This document shows, in pieces, positions 1 through 11,978 of a stretch of 64,000 nt of DNA (the first letter of the stretch is position 1; every line of letters begins with the position of its first letter). The stretch covers positions 50,844-114,843 of the forward strand of contig JAYMSP010000028.1 of assembly GCA_036897095.1 (NCBI GenBank). Direction: 5' to 3'. The notes under the pieces were generated by a model. That model was given only the letters and a program-made list of their open reading frames with translations, was not told where the DNA came from and did not search any database. This DNA comes from Plantago elongata (Eukaryota; Streptophyta; Magnoliopsida; Lamiales; Plantaginaceae). The position numbers and the translations under genes are program-made.

Positions 1-2164
1 TCTGGACAGGCCGGATTCTTCTTCGGGTGGTTTAGGTGGTCCTTTCATCGCGCCTAGCAACGAGCCTTCTCAATCGAGGTTACCGTCGCCGCTATTTAAA
101 TTTTACCGGAGCGTGTAATTAAGTAGACTGGAGTAATTTGGTTTTATCGCAATGCAAGATGTGGCATTGCTTGAAGTTGCATTTCTTCTGAACAGGATTG
201 GTTCTCTCTTTCCAGAAACACAGGTCCCACGAATATCGGAGGAGGGCAGATGGCCATATTTTATTGTGGCCAAATAAATGTTTATGAAGACGTACCGCCA
301 GACAAGGTATTGGAGCTGAAGTTTATTTGTTATTCAGCTTTGGAATTAGTTAAATATTACCTTGGTTTCAGGTAGATTTTTGTTTTATTCATTCCACCTA
401 ATAATACTTAATACTATATGGAATGTGTGTTAGAGTGTTGACATTATCTTTCCTTTACCTAACAAATAGATTCCTTGTTTCTCAGGCCCATGAAATATTG
501 CATATTGCTGCAAGTCCAATGGATTTATCTCAAGAACATCCAGTTAATGGCACTATGATCTTGCAACCAATATCTCGGGTCTCAAATGCTGTCTATACCA
601 GGGATGATCCTGGCCCTGCTGTTCTTTGGCCACCTTTTCAAGCAGGTGATTAAGATATCCAGATATATGTTTGATTTATTAGATTTACTGAGCTGCTTTA
701 AAGTATGATCTAAAGGGACTAGTTTCTTTCTCCCCACTTTCCTCCACCTTACCCTTGATACCTGCAAACTCGGCATTGAAAAAATCATTCTGGAGAATGC
801 CGGTTTGAGTAACTGAAACAAAGTAACATGATCTTTATAGAATATTTTATAAGGGGTGTAGATTCAGGTAATATCTGTAGATGTAAATGCTACTTATCGA
901 TTACTAGTAATTTTGTTTCACATATAGGAACTTGCCTTGAGTAAAATTTTAATTTATCTTTCAGTTAAAAGGGGTGACAGTTCCCGAGCATGCCCAGAAG
1001 AGAGAAACATACTCCGTGAAGAGACCCCTGGTAAATGGTTCTTGAACTCTATACAGACAAACATGATGCACTTTAATCGTTCCTAGAAACAAACCAAATT
1101 TTGTTAACACCGTGTTCCTTTATAAGAAGATGAAATGTCTTTTGAGCCTTTTTTCGTTATATGGCTCTCTTATGACAAAAATGAAATGAACCCATTGCAT
1201 TTTATTACTTGCATTCCCCTATTAGGAAAAAAAAACCTCCAATTCCTGTTGTCGTGTGAACATGCCATTTCAAATTTGCAGATCGTATCCAATTTCTCTC
1301 ATCATTGTATACATCATTCTTATGTAGTATGTGCACATATCAAGTTTACTATTTTAGAAAAATGCAAGGAAACATACTTGCAGTCATATTTCTTGTCTTA
1401 AAAATTAGTAAATAGTTGGTGGACATACATAATTTTTTCCCCCTTGACTTAGAAATTTCGAGTAAGCATTGTTTAACGTGGGGTAGGTGGAGCCTGGTAT
1501 AGTGATACATATATTCTCTTGAATTGAACATGGATTTTTGGCTGACTAAACTACACCAAGTCACCAACAAAACAGCTCTTGTTTGCCACATGGAATAGAT
1601 AACTGTCTGAAACGTGAACCACCACCCCTCTTGGCGGAAAAAAAAAAACCCATCTGCTTTTTATAGTTATGGCCATAGATGGGCAGAGAGTAATTTTTTT
1701 GCCTGCAGGCTTCATGATTGTAGTTTTAGTATACCATGCACCTCACTAAGTGATTGGCCTCATGAATATAGTTTGATATGCTGATTACACGCTGAAGTTT
1801 GGCAATCCTAATAATGCATTCTTGAAACTCTTAACACTGATGTCTACCATAGTAGAGCATATAATTGCAAACTTAGTAGTTTAATTTCTCATGAATATGG
1901 TGCTTTCATCTAAAAAAAATATTACAGGGTGCTTCCATGAAAATTTTACCTTATCCACTCTAGTTATTGATGTCCCTTCTTTCTAAAGCAGTGGAATGTC
2001 CATCTCCATCAACCCGAGAAGCATTAGTCCAAAGATATCTTGAGAGAAAAAAAGACAGGTAAGTTCATAATTAATATGCATTGTGTAACGTAAATTTGCT
2101 AACACTTCTGGTTTTGATTCCTCTTATTATTGTCAAGTAAAGGTTTAAGAACACGAGGAAGTAA
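1..2164 (+). CDS. PPD: PEAPOD-type TIFY protein (TIFY4/PPD-like), 5' end outside window
   Basis: PEAPOD proteins are nuclear transcriptional co-repressor adaptors that limit leaf meristemoid division by linking DNA-binding partners to KIX8/9 and TOPLESS. Exons inferred from phase: ..78 (or a later donor near 120), 216-306, 486-645, about 966-1032, 1992-2058, 2143-2164. The 216-306/486 junction encodes a TIFY domain with core MAIFYCGQINVYEDVPPDKA followed by HEILHIAASPMDLSQE, the PPD spacing. The last exons give a degenerate Jas motif, TREALVQRYLERKKDRFKNTRK, then TAA at 2162. The Jas helix resembles PPD, not the JAZ degron. Known PPDs run on for tens of residues after this point, so the C-terminus looks short. 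A strong donor (GTAAGG at 2161) could instead splice to about 2219 and reach a TGA at 2274. The N-terminal PPD domain lies upstream of the window. Family assignment is firm; exon ends are less so. Confidence 0.8.
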
Positions 2165-2276
2165 GGAATGGCTCGTGCATGCCTGAATATGTATTGTTAA
2201 GTATCAGATACGTAGCAGAATCAGCTCTTGCTTACTAACACAAACTACACCATCTTCCACCACTCCTACTGTGTGA

Positions 2277-4621
2277 AGTTCAGTGGATAAACAGTCCAGC
2301 ATAATTATGTTTGCCCCTGCTGTCTTGGATATCAAAGGTGCGGCCTTTCTGACGCGATCTGAATGTTTCTAAAGTCCTGTCTTTCAATTGTGTGTTTCTT
2401 GACAATAAATCTATTTCTGCGTGGATGATAAAAGAATTTTGGATGGCAAACAGGGTAGTCAAAGTTAATTGATCCATATTGACGAAGAACAACAAAAGCA
2501 AGCTCACATCAGATTAATTAAAATCCATAATGGAAGAAGAAATACACAAATCTAAGATCATGAAAGCTTTACATTTCATGCACATGTTACCTTGAGTGTT
2601 TCCTAAAATGGATCAAGATAGATTTTTCTACTGGGGTTACAGATATTCTATTCTATGGATCAATCATGATTTTTTGATTACAAAGGAACCCCAGTAATAA
2701 TGTCAAGAAGTTGCAAAAATAATGTTATGCCAGTCCGAACGAACTTTCTGATTGAAGTCCTTGTGAAATTGGAAAATAATGTTGAAGTATGTGGATGAGT
2801 TATATGCACACATTTATTGAATCCAATTTCCACTATTCGATCAGAAATCAAGTGCACTTAGCTTTGAGTACTTCCTTCATGTAATCCACATAGATACAGG
2901 CATAATGTTGAGAGAAACTTTCAGATTTTTGAAGGCTGTATATTATGCATTGATTATAAATACAATTTCCTTAATAATTATTGAAGCCTACTCTTTTTTG
3001 TCTCATTTTAATCCATGTCTTACATTTGAAGAGAAAAACTAATAAACGAACCAATAAACTAAAGGATATTTAGACCGTACAAATTTCTGAGGATACTCTA
3101 CTCGTTTCCAGGTTTATAAGTCGTTTCAGCTGGGCTGGTCTTGCTGGGCTTGCTGGTTAGGCAGCTGGATTTGCTCTACGTGAGGTTTGTAGAGTCATTT
3201 TTTGTTAGTTCATTCAAATGATGATAGTTTGCCGATGGATGATGAGAAGTGTCAGCTGATTGCTAGTTTGGCTTTATTTTATTTTGCCGGTGTACATTAA
3301 TCTCGGTGGTGACCAAGTCTCAATGGAGATTGCTGTATGAGAGAATCATGTGAGGGAAAGTAATGGTTATTCCTGAGCCTAGGACATAGTAGGGTTCTTA
3401 GTAGGTAGGTCATTGGTTAACTTGCTGTGTTTTAGTATAGGTGTATGTAACCTGTATCTTTTAGTTTAATTTTTGTCAATTGAAGAGGCGCTAGAGTAGC
3501 CTTGTTATTGAGTTAGCTTGCTCTTGGAACATTCCATTGGAACCGAATACTTTTAGATTCTGATTAATTCTCTTCTCTTCAATTGAAATTGAAATTTACT
3601 GAACTGTAAACCTGTATAACCTGAAACTGTATAGTATAAATTATAAATAAGTATAATTAAACTGAATGGAGTTAAACTGAATAGGAATTTTCAGCTAAAG
3701 ATAACATAGCTTAACTACTTATCTCCGATTTTGAGAAAATTACTTTATACTAATTGAAAACTTTACACGGTACAATTTTAGACCTTTTCTGCATTTCCTT
3801 AAATTGGACTTCACCATCTCTTACAAAAAAAACTCTCCCTCCCTCCAAGTAAAGTTGCCAATTCTTTCAAGTGGCCACAATCATTCTTTTATTCATTCAA
3901 GTTGACAATTGCAATTGTAAAGTTTTTACTTAAATGGAAATAAGATTGTGGAAACTGGATCAAGGTTTAGAATCCTATAATATACAAATTATATAATTTT
4001 TGTATATTCGTAAATTGTGTATTATAGTATACTAATTATATAATTTAATCATTTTGTATGTAACTCCTAGGATTTCAAATCATAGAATGGGATTTTAGAG
4101 TTAAAGGATTGATAATAATTTAAAATTTGACAATTTTAAAAATATAAGCACTTTTGTTATCGATACCGTTTGAAAAGTGTAGGATTATTTATTGATAGCT
4201 TCCTTTTCTGATAAATTAGTGATGGTTCGTTTTCTTCTCCTTACCGTCGGTGAGAATTGTGCTCTCTAAGCGTGGGTGTGTATGAGTGAGTTCATGATAA
4301 TTGGATGATCGGTGAATTATTGCCGACTGAAGGTGTGATTACTTGCAATGTTATTTTCAGCGGAAAATTTGCCGAAAATTTATTCGGTTTTATTTAGTTC
4401 AACTTTATTTGATTATACATATAATTGATAATTTAGTTTAATTTAAAAAGTTACAGTGAAAAAAAAAATAATTTTTAAACGAATATGGTTTATTTACAAA
4501 TAAATTATTCACACGTACGATGAAAAACATTATAAAATCTGATACTGTGTTGCGACGACTTTGATTGGAGATGAGACTTCGGGGTCTCAAGAACAGAAAT
4601 TGGCTGTGATGATAAGAATGT
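2277..4621. other. Intergenic spacer between TIFY gene and NLR
   Basis: No convincing coding exon is seen on either strand. The first kilobase probably contains the 3' UTR or trailing introns of the TIFY gene. A spliceable acceptor exists at 3110-3111, but the frame it opens closes after about 16 residues. From about 3600 the sequence is AT-rich with no recognised repeat termini. Confidence 0.4.
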
Positions 4622-4633
4622 TTGACTTGTCAA
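4622..4633. promoter_or_regulatory. Inverted pair of W-box cores upstream of the NLR
   Basis: TTGACTTGTCAA is a 12-bp palindrome made of two WRKY-binding TGAC cores facing each other, about 96 bp before the NLR start codon. W-boxes close to NLR start codons are common in plant defence genes. A single pair can also occur by chance, so function is inference. Confidence 0.35.
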
Positions 4634-4728
4634 TCGTCATTATTGTTCTACCACTAACAATTTCATTTCATTTACCATTCTCCTGCAAAAGCTTTCAATT
4701 TTAGATCTGTTCTATAGTCAGTAGAACA

Positions 4729-7700
4729 ATGGCATATGGTGCTCTAGTTTCTCTTGCACGAGTCCTCGAACAAATCCTGTCTCATGATGAAGATTACATC
4801 CATCTTTGTCCCAAGAAACAGATGAAATCTCTACATTCAAACGTTGTTTTCTTGCAAAAACTCCTGGAAGATATACCAGGAAGTCGCAGCAGCAGCAGCA
4901 AATCAGTACTAAATGAACTGGAAAGTCGAATCACGGATGTCGCATATCATGTGGAGGATATCATCGCTTGTGAGACCTCGGACAGGTCGGATGATGATGT
5001 CAAACACTTCTCCCGCTTGCGAGGAGCGTTTTCTAAGATGGGATGTTTCAAACAAGTTGATGAAGATGATGATGCATCTCTTCGAGGAATGTTCTCCACA
5101 TTTGGAAGTTGCATCGGGGAAGTGAGTTCCATTGTGAAAGAGGCCATGAAGTCTAAGAGAAGTTCGGGAAAAGACAATCATGCGTCAACAAGTTCAGTAA
5201 GACGACGTGCAGATAGTGGAAAAGTCACCATGGTCGGACTCGAAAGAGACTTGATTCAGCTAAAAGACAGACTTACCGGTTTCAATACCACTCTCCAGTT
5301 TATCCCAATTGTTGGAATGGGAGGGATTGGCAAGACCACTCTTGCCAGGATAGTCTATGAAGATCAACTCACTGTTGAACATTTCCATATTCGTTCTTGG
5401 GTCACTGTTCCTCAGGATCATGAATATGATGAAGAGAAGATTCTCCTGGAGATTCTTCAAGATGAGGAACTACAGCCTTATGTGGAGACAGAAGAGTTGA
5501 TTGGGCGAGTGTATCAACGTTTAAAGGGTCGGAGATTTATCATCGTAATGGATGACATGTGGAATGCTGCTACTTGGGATAGTGTAAGGAGGGCAATCCC
5601 GGATGACAAGAACGGTAGTCGTGTCATCTTAACAACGAGGCACATTGACGTCGCTGCAAAGGTTGATCCTTCCAGTTGTCTTCATAAAATGCAACTGTTG
5701 GATGAAAATCAGAGTTGGGATTTGTTTCAGAAAGAGGTGTATGGTCAAGACTGCTGCGCTTCTCATTTGGAGAACACAGGAAGAACGGTTTCGAAAAACT
5801 GCAGGGGACTCCCACTCACTATAGTCGTGATTGCGAGGCTTCTTAAGCTCAACAAAACACAGGATTGTTGGCAGAAGTTTGCATGTAACATCAATCAGGC
5901 TGCAGCTGAAACTCAAGACGATCAAATCTTTGGGATACTAGCTCTGAGTTACGAGAACTTGCCGCCACATTTAAGGGCATGTTTCCTCTACATGAGTATG
6001 TTCCCAGAAGATTACAAGATTCCTCGTAGAATACTTATCTGGTTATGGGTTGCTGAGGGATTTCTGAAACCAAAAAGGGATAAAAGCATGGAGGAGGTAG
6101 CAGGGGAATACTTGGAGGACCTTGTTGAGAGAAATCTCATTTTCGTCACCGAGAGAAGGTCCAACGGACAAATCAAAACGTGCAGTATCCATGACGTCTT
6201 GAGGGAGTTGAGCATTAGAAAAGCTCAAGAAGAGCACTTTCTCAAGCATTTCATGTGCAGGTATGCTGATAAGTCTAATTCGACAACTGTATATCAGCGC
6301 AGAGTTAGTGTTACCGCTACTTATATTCCTCCCCCTCAGTATTTTAGTGAATACAAGCCTGTACATACTCTTCTGTTCCATAATCCCTCGTCACAACAAC
6401 GAACCTTTGAAACTTTAAAGCTACTGAGGGTGCTGGATGCATACAACATAGGAGCTCCGTATGTTCATTTTGACATGTTCAGATTTAGCCTAGTTAATCT
6501 GAGGTACTTGTCTCTTAGCTACCTAGATGCACCTGATGGTCTGCAGCTTCCTTTGATATTCAACCTCAGGAATCTTGAGATACTAATCTTGAGACCTTTG
6601 TTTTCAGATAATTTACTCGATGCTCCTAGAAATTTGATATACCCCATACACAAGTTGCCCAGATTGAGGCACTTTTACGTGTCAAGAATGTATCCGGGAG
6701 TGTTGAAGAAAACCCAGATTGATGAAATTAGCGATACTGGTTCGATCTCGAGCAGCCTACAGACACTTTCAGGATTAACCAACATCGTACTCTCAGCAGG
6801 CACAGTCGGAAGCTTGAAAGCCTTGATCAAGTTGAAAGTCATGTATTGTTATAATAATCCTAGTGATCTGAGCTGGTTTTGCCTCGGCAATCTTGTCCAC
6901 CTTCGCCAACTTGCAGAGCTAAATCTCAGTATGTGTGATAATAAATCTTCGCCCCAATCTCTTTTAGCAACGGTTGCCTTTCCTCGTAGCATAAAAAAGT
7001 TAACTCTTGCCTGTTCTCTTCTGTCATGGGAGAATATGTCTGTTATTGGTTCATTACCCAATCTTGAGGTGTTCAAACTTTCTGCATTGTCGCTTGGAGC
7101 TGGTTGTGAATGGGAACCGGTTGAGGGACAGTTCATGAAACTCAAGTACTTGAAACTAAGCGTGAGAAACTTGGAGATCTGGAGAGTTGAAAAGATCCAT
7201 TTCCCATGCCTGGAGCAGCTGCGAGTTTTTAGCTGTGAGAAACTGAAAGAACTGCCAACCGAAGTAGGAGAAATATACACGCTGAAGGAGCTTGTGGTAG
7301 CATTTTGCCCCAAGTGTGTTGGGGATTCTGCAAGGAGAATACAAGAGGAGCAAGAGAGTTATGGTCATGATGAATTGGAAGTTGTCATTACAGATCAAAG
7401 GACAGAGGAGCATGAGAGTTATGGTCATGATGAAGTGGAAGTTGTCGTTACAGATCAAAGGGCAGAGGAGCATGAGAGTTATGGTCATGATGAAGTGGAA
7501 GTTGTCGTTACAGATCAAAGGGCAGAGGAGCATGAGAGTTATGGTCATGATGAAGTGGAAGTAGTCGTTACAGATCAAAGGGGAGATTGTCATGATGAAG
7601 TAGAAGTTGTCGTTACGGATCAAAGGGGAGAGGAGCAAGGGCGTTATGATCATTATGAACTGGAAGTTGTCGCTACAGATCAAAGAGGAGGGGAGCAAGA

Positions 7701-7782
7701 GTACCAACGTAAAGCACGTACTGGTTCACTATTTCGTATTATCCGCCAACGTCTAAGATTTGCACCCTCAAAATCCAGCTAA
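4729..7782 (+). CDS. CC-NB-LRR disease resistance protein (R1-like), intronless, with C-terminal tandem repeats
   Basis: Intracellular immune receptor of the coiled-coil NLR class, 1017 residues in one exon. The N-terminus (MAYGALVSLARVLEQIL..) resembles the Rx-N/R1 late-blight group, with an EDVID-type motif (AYHVEDII) near residue 80. The NB-ARC domain has the P-loop GMGGIGKTT at about 196-204, kinase-2 FIIVMDDMW, RNBS-B SRVILTTR, GLPLTIVVIA, RNBS-D CFLYMSMFPEDYKI, and an MHD-position motif reading IHD at 487-489. Leucine-rich repeats occupy roughly 560-860. Residues 873-987 are six tandem repeats of a 15-20-residue acidic unit built on ESYGHDEVEVVVTDQR, followed by a basic tail (QRKARTGSLFRIIRQRLRF). 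All NB-ARC motifs are present and the frame is open, so the gene looks functional. The IHD variant of MHD and the repeat tail are the unusual parts. It converges on EOL1, stop codons about 320 bp apart. The ligand is unknown. Confidence 0.93.
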   Translation: MAYGALVSLARVLEQILSHDEDYIHLCPKKQMKSLHSNVVFLQKLLEDIPGSRSSSSKSVLNELESRITDVAYHVEDIIACETSDRSDDDVKHFSRLRGAFSKMGCFKQVDEDDDASLRGMFSTFGSCIGEVSSIVKEAMKSKRSSGKDNHASTSSVRRRADSGKVTMVGLERDLIQLKDRLTGFNTTLQFIPIVGMGGIGKTTLARIVYEDQLTVEHFHIRSWVTVPQDHEYDEEKILLEILQDEELQPYVETEELIGRVYQRLKGRRFIIVMDDMWNAATWDSVRRAIPDDKNGSRVILTTRHIDVAAKVDPSSCLHKMQLLDENQSWDLFQKEVYGQDCCASHLENTGRTVSKNCRGLPLTIVVIARLLKLNKTQDCWQKFACNINQAAAETQDDQIFGILALSYENLPPHLRACFLYMSMFPEDYKIPRRILIWLWVAEGFLKPKRDKSMEEVAGEYLEDLVERNLIFVTERRSNGQIKTCSIHDVLRELSIRKAQEEHFLKHFMCRYADKSNSTTVYQRRVSVTATYIPPPQYFSEYKPVHTLLFHNPSSQQRTFETLKLLRVLDAYNIGAPYVHFDMFRFSLVNLRYLSLSYLDAPDGLQLPLIFNLRNLEILILRPLFSDNLLDAPRNLIYPIHKLPRLRHFYVSRMYPGVLKKTQIDEISDTGSISSSLQTLSGLTNIVLSAGTVGSLKALIKLKVMYCYNNPSDLSWFCLGNLVHLRQLAELNLSMCDNKSSPQSLLATVAFPRSIKKLTLACSLLSWENMSVIGSLPNLEVFKLSALSLGAGCEWEPVEGQFMKLKYLKLSVRNLEIWRVEKIHFPCLEQLRVFSCEKLKELPTEVGEIYTLKELVVAFCPKCVGDSARRIQEEQESYGHDELEVVITDQRTEEHESYGHDEVEVVVTDQRAEEHESYGHDEVEVVVTDQRAEEHESYGHDEVEVVVTDQRGDCHDEVEVVVTDQRGEEQGRYDHYELEVVATDQRGGEQEYQRKARTGSLFRIIRQRLRFAPSKSS
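7345..7689 (+). repeat. In-frame 60-bp minisatellite inside the NLR (six units)
   Basis: Units of 60 bp run 7345-7404, 7405-7464, 7465-7524 and 7525-7584. A 45-bp shortened unit occupies 7585-7629 and a diverged 60-bp unit 7630-7689. The middle units are nearly identical, which indicates recent unequal exchange or slippage. The frame is kept throughout because every length change is a multiple of three. Confidence 0.95.
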
Positions 7783-8103
7783 TCTTTAAATTAAGTCGCA
7801 AGTTGCAGCTTATCTGTTTCATCAATGTAATGTCTCATAGACGAATACACACGTATTTTATGTCTTTCAGATTACTTGTTTGAACTCTACTTGACTCCAA
7901 TTTGAATACGCGGGAAAGATAAATTATATTGACAAAAATTGCAGAGGTATACAGATTCAGGGCAATGGGGAGATAAAAAAGATGGATGATACAAGGTGGA
8001 ATAGCTCTACATTGAGACACTAAGTATACACTCAATTCTACAAGCTAAAATTTCTTCTTTTTCATTTTTATTTCATGGCTTGGCTTGTCTTGACATCAAT
8101 AAA

Positions 8104-11100
8104 TCAAGGTTCCTGGCTGTTGACACGGCTGTGAAGTTCTAGCATCTCTTGGTGATTAGGGTCGACTGAGAGAGCTGCTCGACAGTCTCGCAAAGCACCC
8201 ATGACATCACCAATGTGCTCATGAAATGCTGCTCTGAGGTGCAGAAGGTGTAGATCTGCCTTGAATGCGATTGCCCGAGAGAGTTCTTCTATTGCTTCTT
8301 TCTCCTTGTGGTTGTCCATCAAAACTGCATCAGATACAACATTAAACATTATAATCAGTCAGAGCAATTAAGTAACAGCTGCTTCTGAAATTCAATAAAC
8401 TAGTCCAAGTATGAAATTTCTTGGGTGTGAAATTTCTTGGAAGTTTTACCATGATTATTGTTTACAACTTACTCGAGTTATAATTGCATATGATTATGAA
8501 CAGAAGAATTGAAGCAAGAAATTTGTTCAATCAGAAAGAAACCTAACCTGCAGCTCGATATCTGTATGGGTAAACACGAAGAGGATCTAAGCGAGTAACC
8601 ATCTCAAGATCTGCCTTCGTGAGTTCCCGGTCGCAGTACTCAGAACGTTTCTCATAAGCCGATGCATTATTCTTTGCCTTCTCAATCAGTTTTGTAATCT
8701 CCGCATATGCAGCATTTTTATCATTTCTGAGGTAATGTACACGGGCAAGGCCCTGGTGGGCTCGAGTGTGTCGGATTTTGAGGGCATTTATATAGCAATC
8801 CGCTGCTGCATCTAGCTTTCCACAGTCAACATAAACACTTCCAAGATTGTTCAGAGCCTGGTGGTAATAAGCAGAACAAATTGAAACAGGTTAGTATGGC
8901 CAATTAAATTTGTAGATGGACGAGGAATGTACAATGTTGCGAATTTTGAAGCCTAACAATGCTACATGATGAATTGCATTTGCACGCGATTCTTTTTCTA
9001 CTCTTGTATTATCACAAAAAGAAGGTAGGGAGAAAATGGTACCTGTCCTTTACGAAGTCTATCCGAAGGACACTTCAAGGCTTCTTCAAGAAGTGATACA
9101 ACAACGGATGAACAAGATGATTCCTGACTAGAGTCTGCTAAAGCATATGCTTTCAAGAAAAAAGCTTCAAAAGATCTTTGTAGACTAATGGACTCCTCAG
9201 CTTTCCGTAGACCTTCTTCACAATGACCAGTGTCATATAGAATCCATCCCTCATATACTAATTTCTCGGGCTCACTTGATGCGTGCTGGCGAGCCAGCTG
9301 TAGACTTCTCATGGCTGCCTCTGGACAATTGAGTCTGATCACAAAGAAACCAAAGTTTAGAATTTAATTGAATAGAAGCATTAGACATATATCTGATCTT
9401 AGTTTTCTCTGAGTTGTGATAAAAGAAGAATGATGTCACATGCTTACCTAAGAAGTAGCAACGATTGTCTAAAGTATAGGACACCTTTAGCTGCATCAGA
9501 CTCAAGCATCTGATATATAACAGATAGAGATCCAATGTCATCGACCAATGACCATCTGTCATAAAGCTGCAACCAGCAATCAGCTGTCGTCCAATTTTCT
9601 ACATGCTCTCTTACAAGCATGCGGAGTTGGGCTGCTGCAACTCGACCATCAAGCATCCTATACTCTGGACAAAGCGTCAGAATTGTCTGCACGTCACATA
9701 TAGCTGATTTATAATCCTCAAGTGCAAGATAGAAACAAAACCTAAGCTCCAGGCACTCCAACGCCAGTTTAAATCCCAAAACCCTATTAATTTCTGCAAG
9801 GGCCGAGTGAACATCTTGTTTTCTCATCAAGGATGCAGCTCGGTACATATACGGAAATGTCAACGTAGGGTCTAGTTCGGTTGCTTTCTCAAGATCATTC
9901 CAATTCTCATCTCCATTACAGTAGAGCGACCTTTCCTGATACATCCACCCAAGGGGTTTGCAAGAGGAAATAACAGAACTCATCTTCTCGTAAGATAAAT
10001 TAGTACGGCCCTTAATGTGACTTAACCTGGCTAATCCAGCAATAGAATAAACATGTCCTTCGTTTAGAGCAGCCTCAAAATGCTTTTCTGCTTGATCATA
10101 CTCTTTCCTTGAAAAGTTGACGCATGCCAATTGGTGAAAAGCCACCATTTTCTGTCTAGTTGTCAGTGCAGAATCTACCAACTGCCTTGAAAACAAAATC
10201 GCACTCTCCGAGGAGGGATCAATACTTATGGAAACTTCAGCCAATAATGAATAGAGAGAGAATGACGACGGTCCGACCAGTATAGACCTTTGTTGCCTAT
10301 CCAGACTGCTCAACAGAGAGACTACTTGTTCATCATTAAGTGATTCAGGAAGTTCCTGCAAGAACACCTGCAGACATGAAGCAGCAAGAACTGGAGAATT
10401 CTCTTCAAGAGCATATTCCACAAGTTCTAACGCATCCTGGCGGGACAACACAAAAGAAGCAAGTTTCTTATCACAAGTATCCTTCAACTTTTCACAGCAA
10501 AATCTGTTTGCAAATACTAATATTTCTAACAAGAGACTGGGCGAAACTTCACTTAGACAGCCCGTTCTGCTGAACTCACAGATTGCTTTCATTCCCAAAT
10601 CAGAAATATTATTTTCAGAAAGATCAATTTCATCACTAACTGATTCTGTAAACCCACCATTGAGCATGGCATGGAATGGGGCAGAGAGTCCAGCAATCTT
10701 ATGCCTATCACAGGTTATTTTCTCATCTCCAATTTTGAACGAAACAATTCTTGATAACTTGTTGCGGCTAGAGAAATCTGCAGAGCAAGTAATTTCACCT
10801 GCCGGAAAGTCCGAGGTAATATCTATAGGCCCAAACTCCTTGACACATTTACCACAAGACATAAGCAAGTCGTAAATGATATCCTCACCCTGCTTCTCAT
10901 ATTTCAACCATGCTCCAAATACAAGCCTCTCATAGACAGAGCTAGCCTTCATCCAAGCTGAACGGAGGCTTCTCCGCATCAACTTAGCTTCTCCAAGCCC
11001 CTTAAAAACCTGGTATTGCAACAAGTAAAGATTCGACCTCTCTTCCGGGGGACACGATTCGAGTTCTTCATGAATACGAGCTAGAACTTCAACATAATCC

Positions 11101-11521
11101 ACAGGCTTATAGAATGGAACAACTGGAGGCTCAGGAACCTTTATAAGAGATTCTCTACACATAGCAGCAAGATAAACATGATCAACACATAATCATACCA
11201 TGGAAACTCCCAAAGGATAGATGAGCCTAATAAACACAGCAACAACAACTAATCATTTCTTTCCAATACAACTTGAACAAAAAATGCAGTCAATTTAAGT
11301 TAAATACATATATGAGCTCATAAACACAGCAACAACAACTACTCATACAGAAACTGAAAAAAATGGAGTCAATTCAACTACAGTACTTACAATGAAGATG
11401 CAGATTGGGCTGCAAACTTGGAAAGCTGCTGCTTCCCTCTTTCCACCTGGAGCCAAGACTGAGGATTTACAGCATTAAGCAGTGGCTCCTTACAAGACTC
11501 GGAAGGGAGAAGAGTCCTCAT
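8104..11521 (-). CDS. EOL1: ETO1-like BTB/TPR protein (EOL1/EOL2 type)
   Basis: Substrate adaptor of CUL3 E3 ligases. ETO1/EOL proteins bind the C-terminal tail of type-2 ACC synthases by their TPRs and promote their degradation, so they hold ethylene production down. Five coding exons on the minus strand: 11521-11391, 11154-9448, 9334-9043, 8857-8548, 8324-8104. They sum to 2661 nt (886 residues), exactly in frame. The start MRTLLPSESCKEP.. and SWLQVERGKQQ match the EOL1/2 subclass rather than the longer, glycine-rich ETO1 N-terminus. The BTB domain starts near residue 180 (FKIGDEKITCDRHKIAGLSAPFHAML). TPR-like repeats fill the C-terminal half, ending HQEMLELHSRVNSQEP. No broken residues were seen. 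EOL1 versus EOL2 cannot be separated by eye. Confidence 0.93.
11226..11390 (-). repeat. Diverged direct duplication in EOL1 intron 1
   Basis: AAACACAGCAACAACAACTA near 11229 recurs near 11319. Each copy is followed by a related stretch containing ATGNAGTCAATT, so a segment of about 90 bp appears duplicated head to tail just upstream of exon 2. The copies differ by substitutions and small indels. Confidence 0.6.
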
Positions 11522-11884
11522 GGGACATAAGAGATGAAAAAGGTCCCAGATCTCCACAATAGCAACCTTATTATGTCCAAAGATCCAATTTTTAACACCA
11601 AAAGGACATGCCAAAGAGACTACAAACAAAAACACTCACTCAAGAATCCATTGTAGATTCTCTAAGAAGCAAAGCTACATACAAACTTCTCATTACAGCT
11701 CAAATCACTATCAATTAGTACAAAATTTACAATCACTTTACTCAAAAGCTCAGACTTTTCTCCAATACTCAAACCCCTCAAGATAAACTAATCAAGATTT
11801 CTACCGAAACGCAACCAAACACTAGAATATCTGAATAAAAAACAACCCCACTATACCAAACCAAAATCCAGTAATCCACAACCG

Positions 11885-11978
11885 ACCCACTAAAATTGAG
11901 AGGCCAATGGAAGGTGAGAAAAGAGAAGTGAGTACCAAAATCAAGAAGAAGAAACCCACTAAAATTGAGAGGCCAATG
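11885..11978. repeat. 25-bp direct repeat in the EOL1 leader/promoter region
   Basis: ACCCACTAAAATTGAGAGGC (plus CAATG) occurs at 11885-11909 and again at 11954-11978, offset 69 bp. The region lies 5' of the EOL1 start codon at 11521 and probably in its untranslated leader or core promoter. No function can be assigned. Confidence 0.7.

Noticed and set aside
7156-7707. Long antisense open frame over the NLR repeats
   Set aside because: It is the mirror of the 60-bp in-frame repeats; its composition is repetitive and no family fits.
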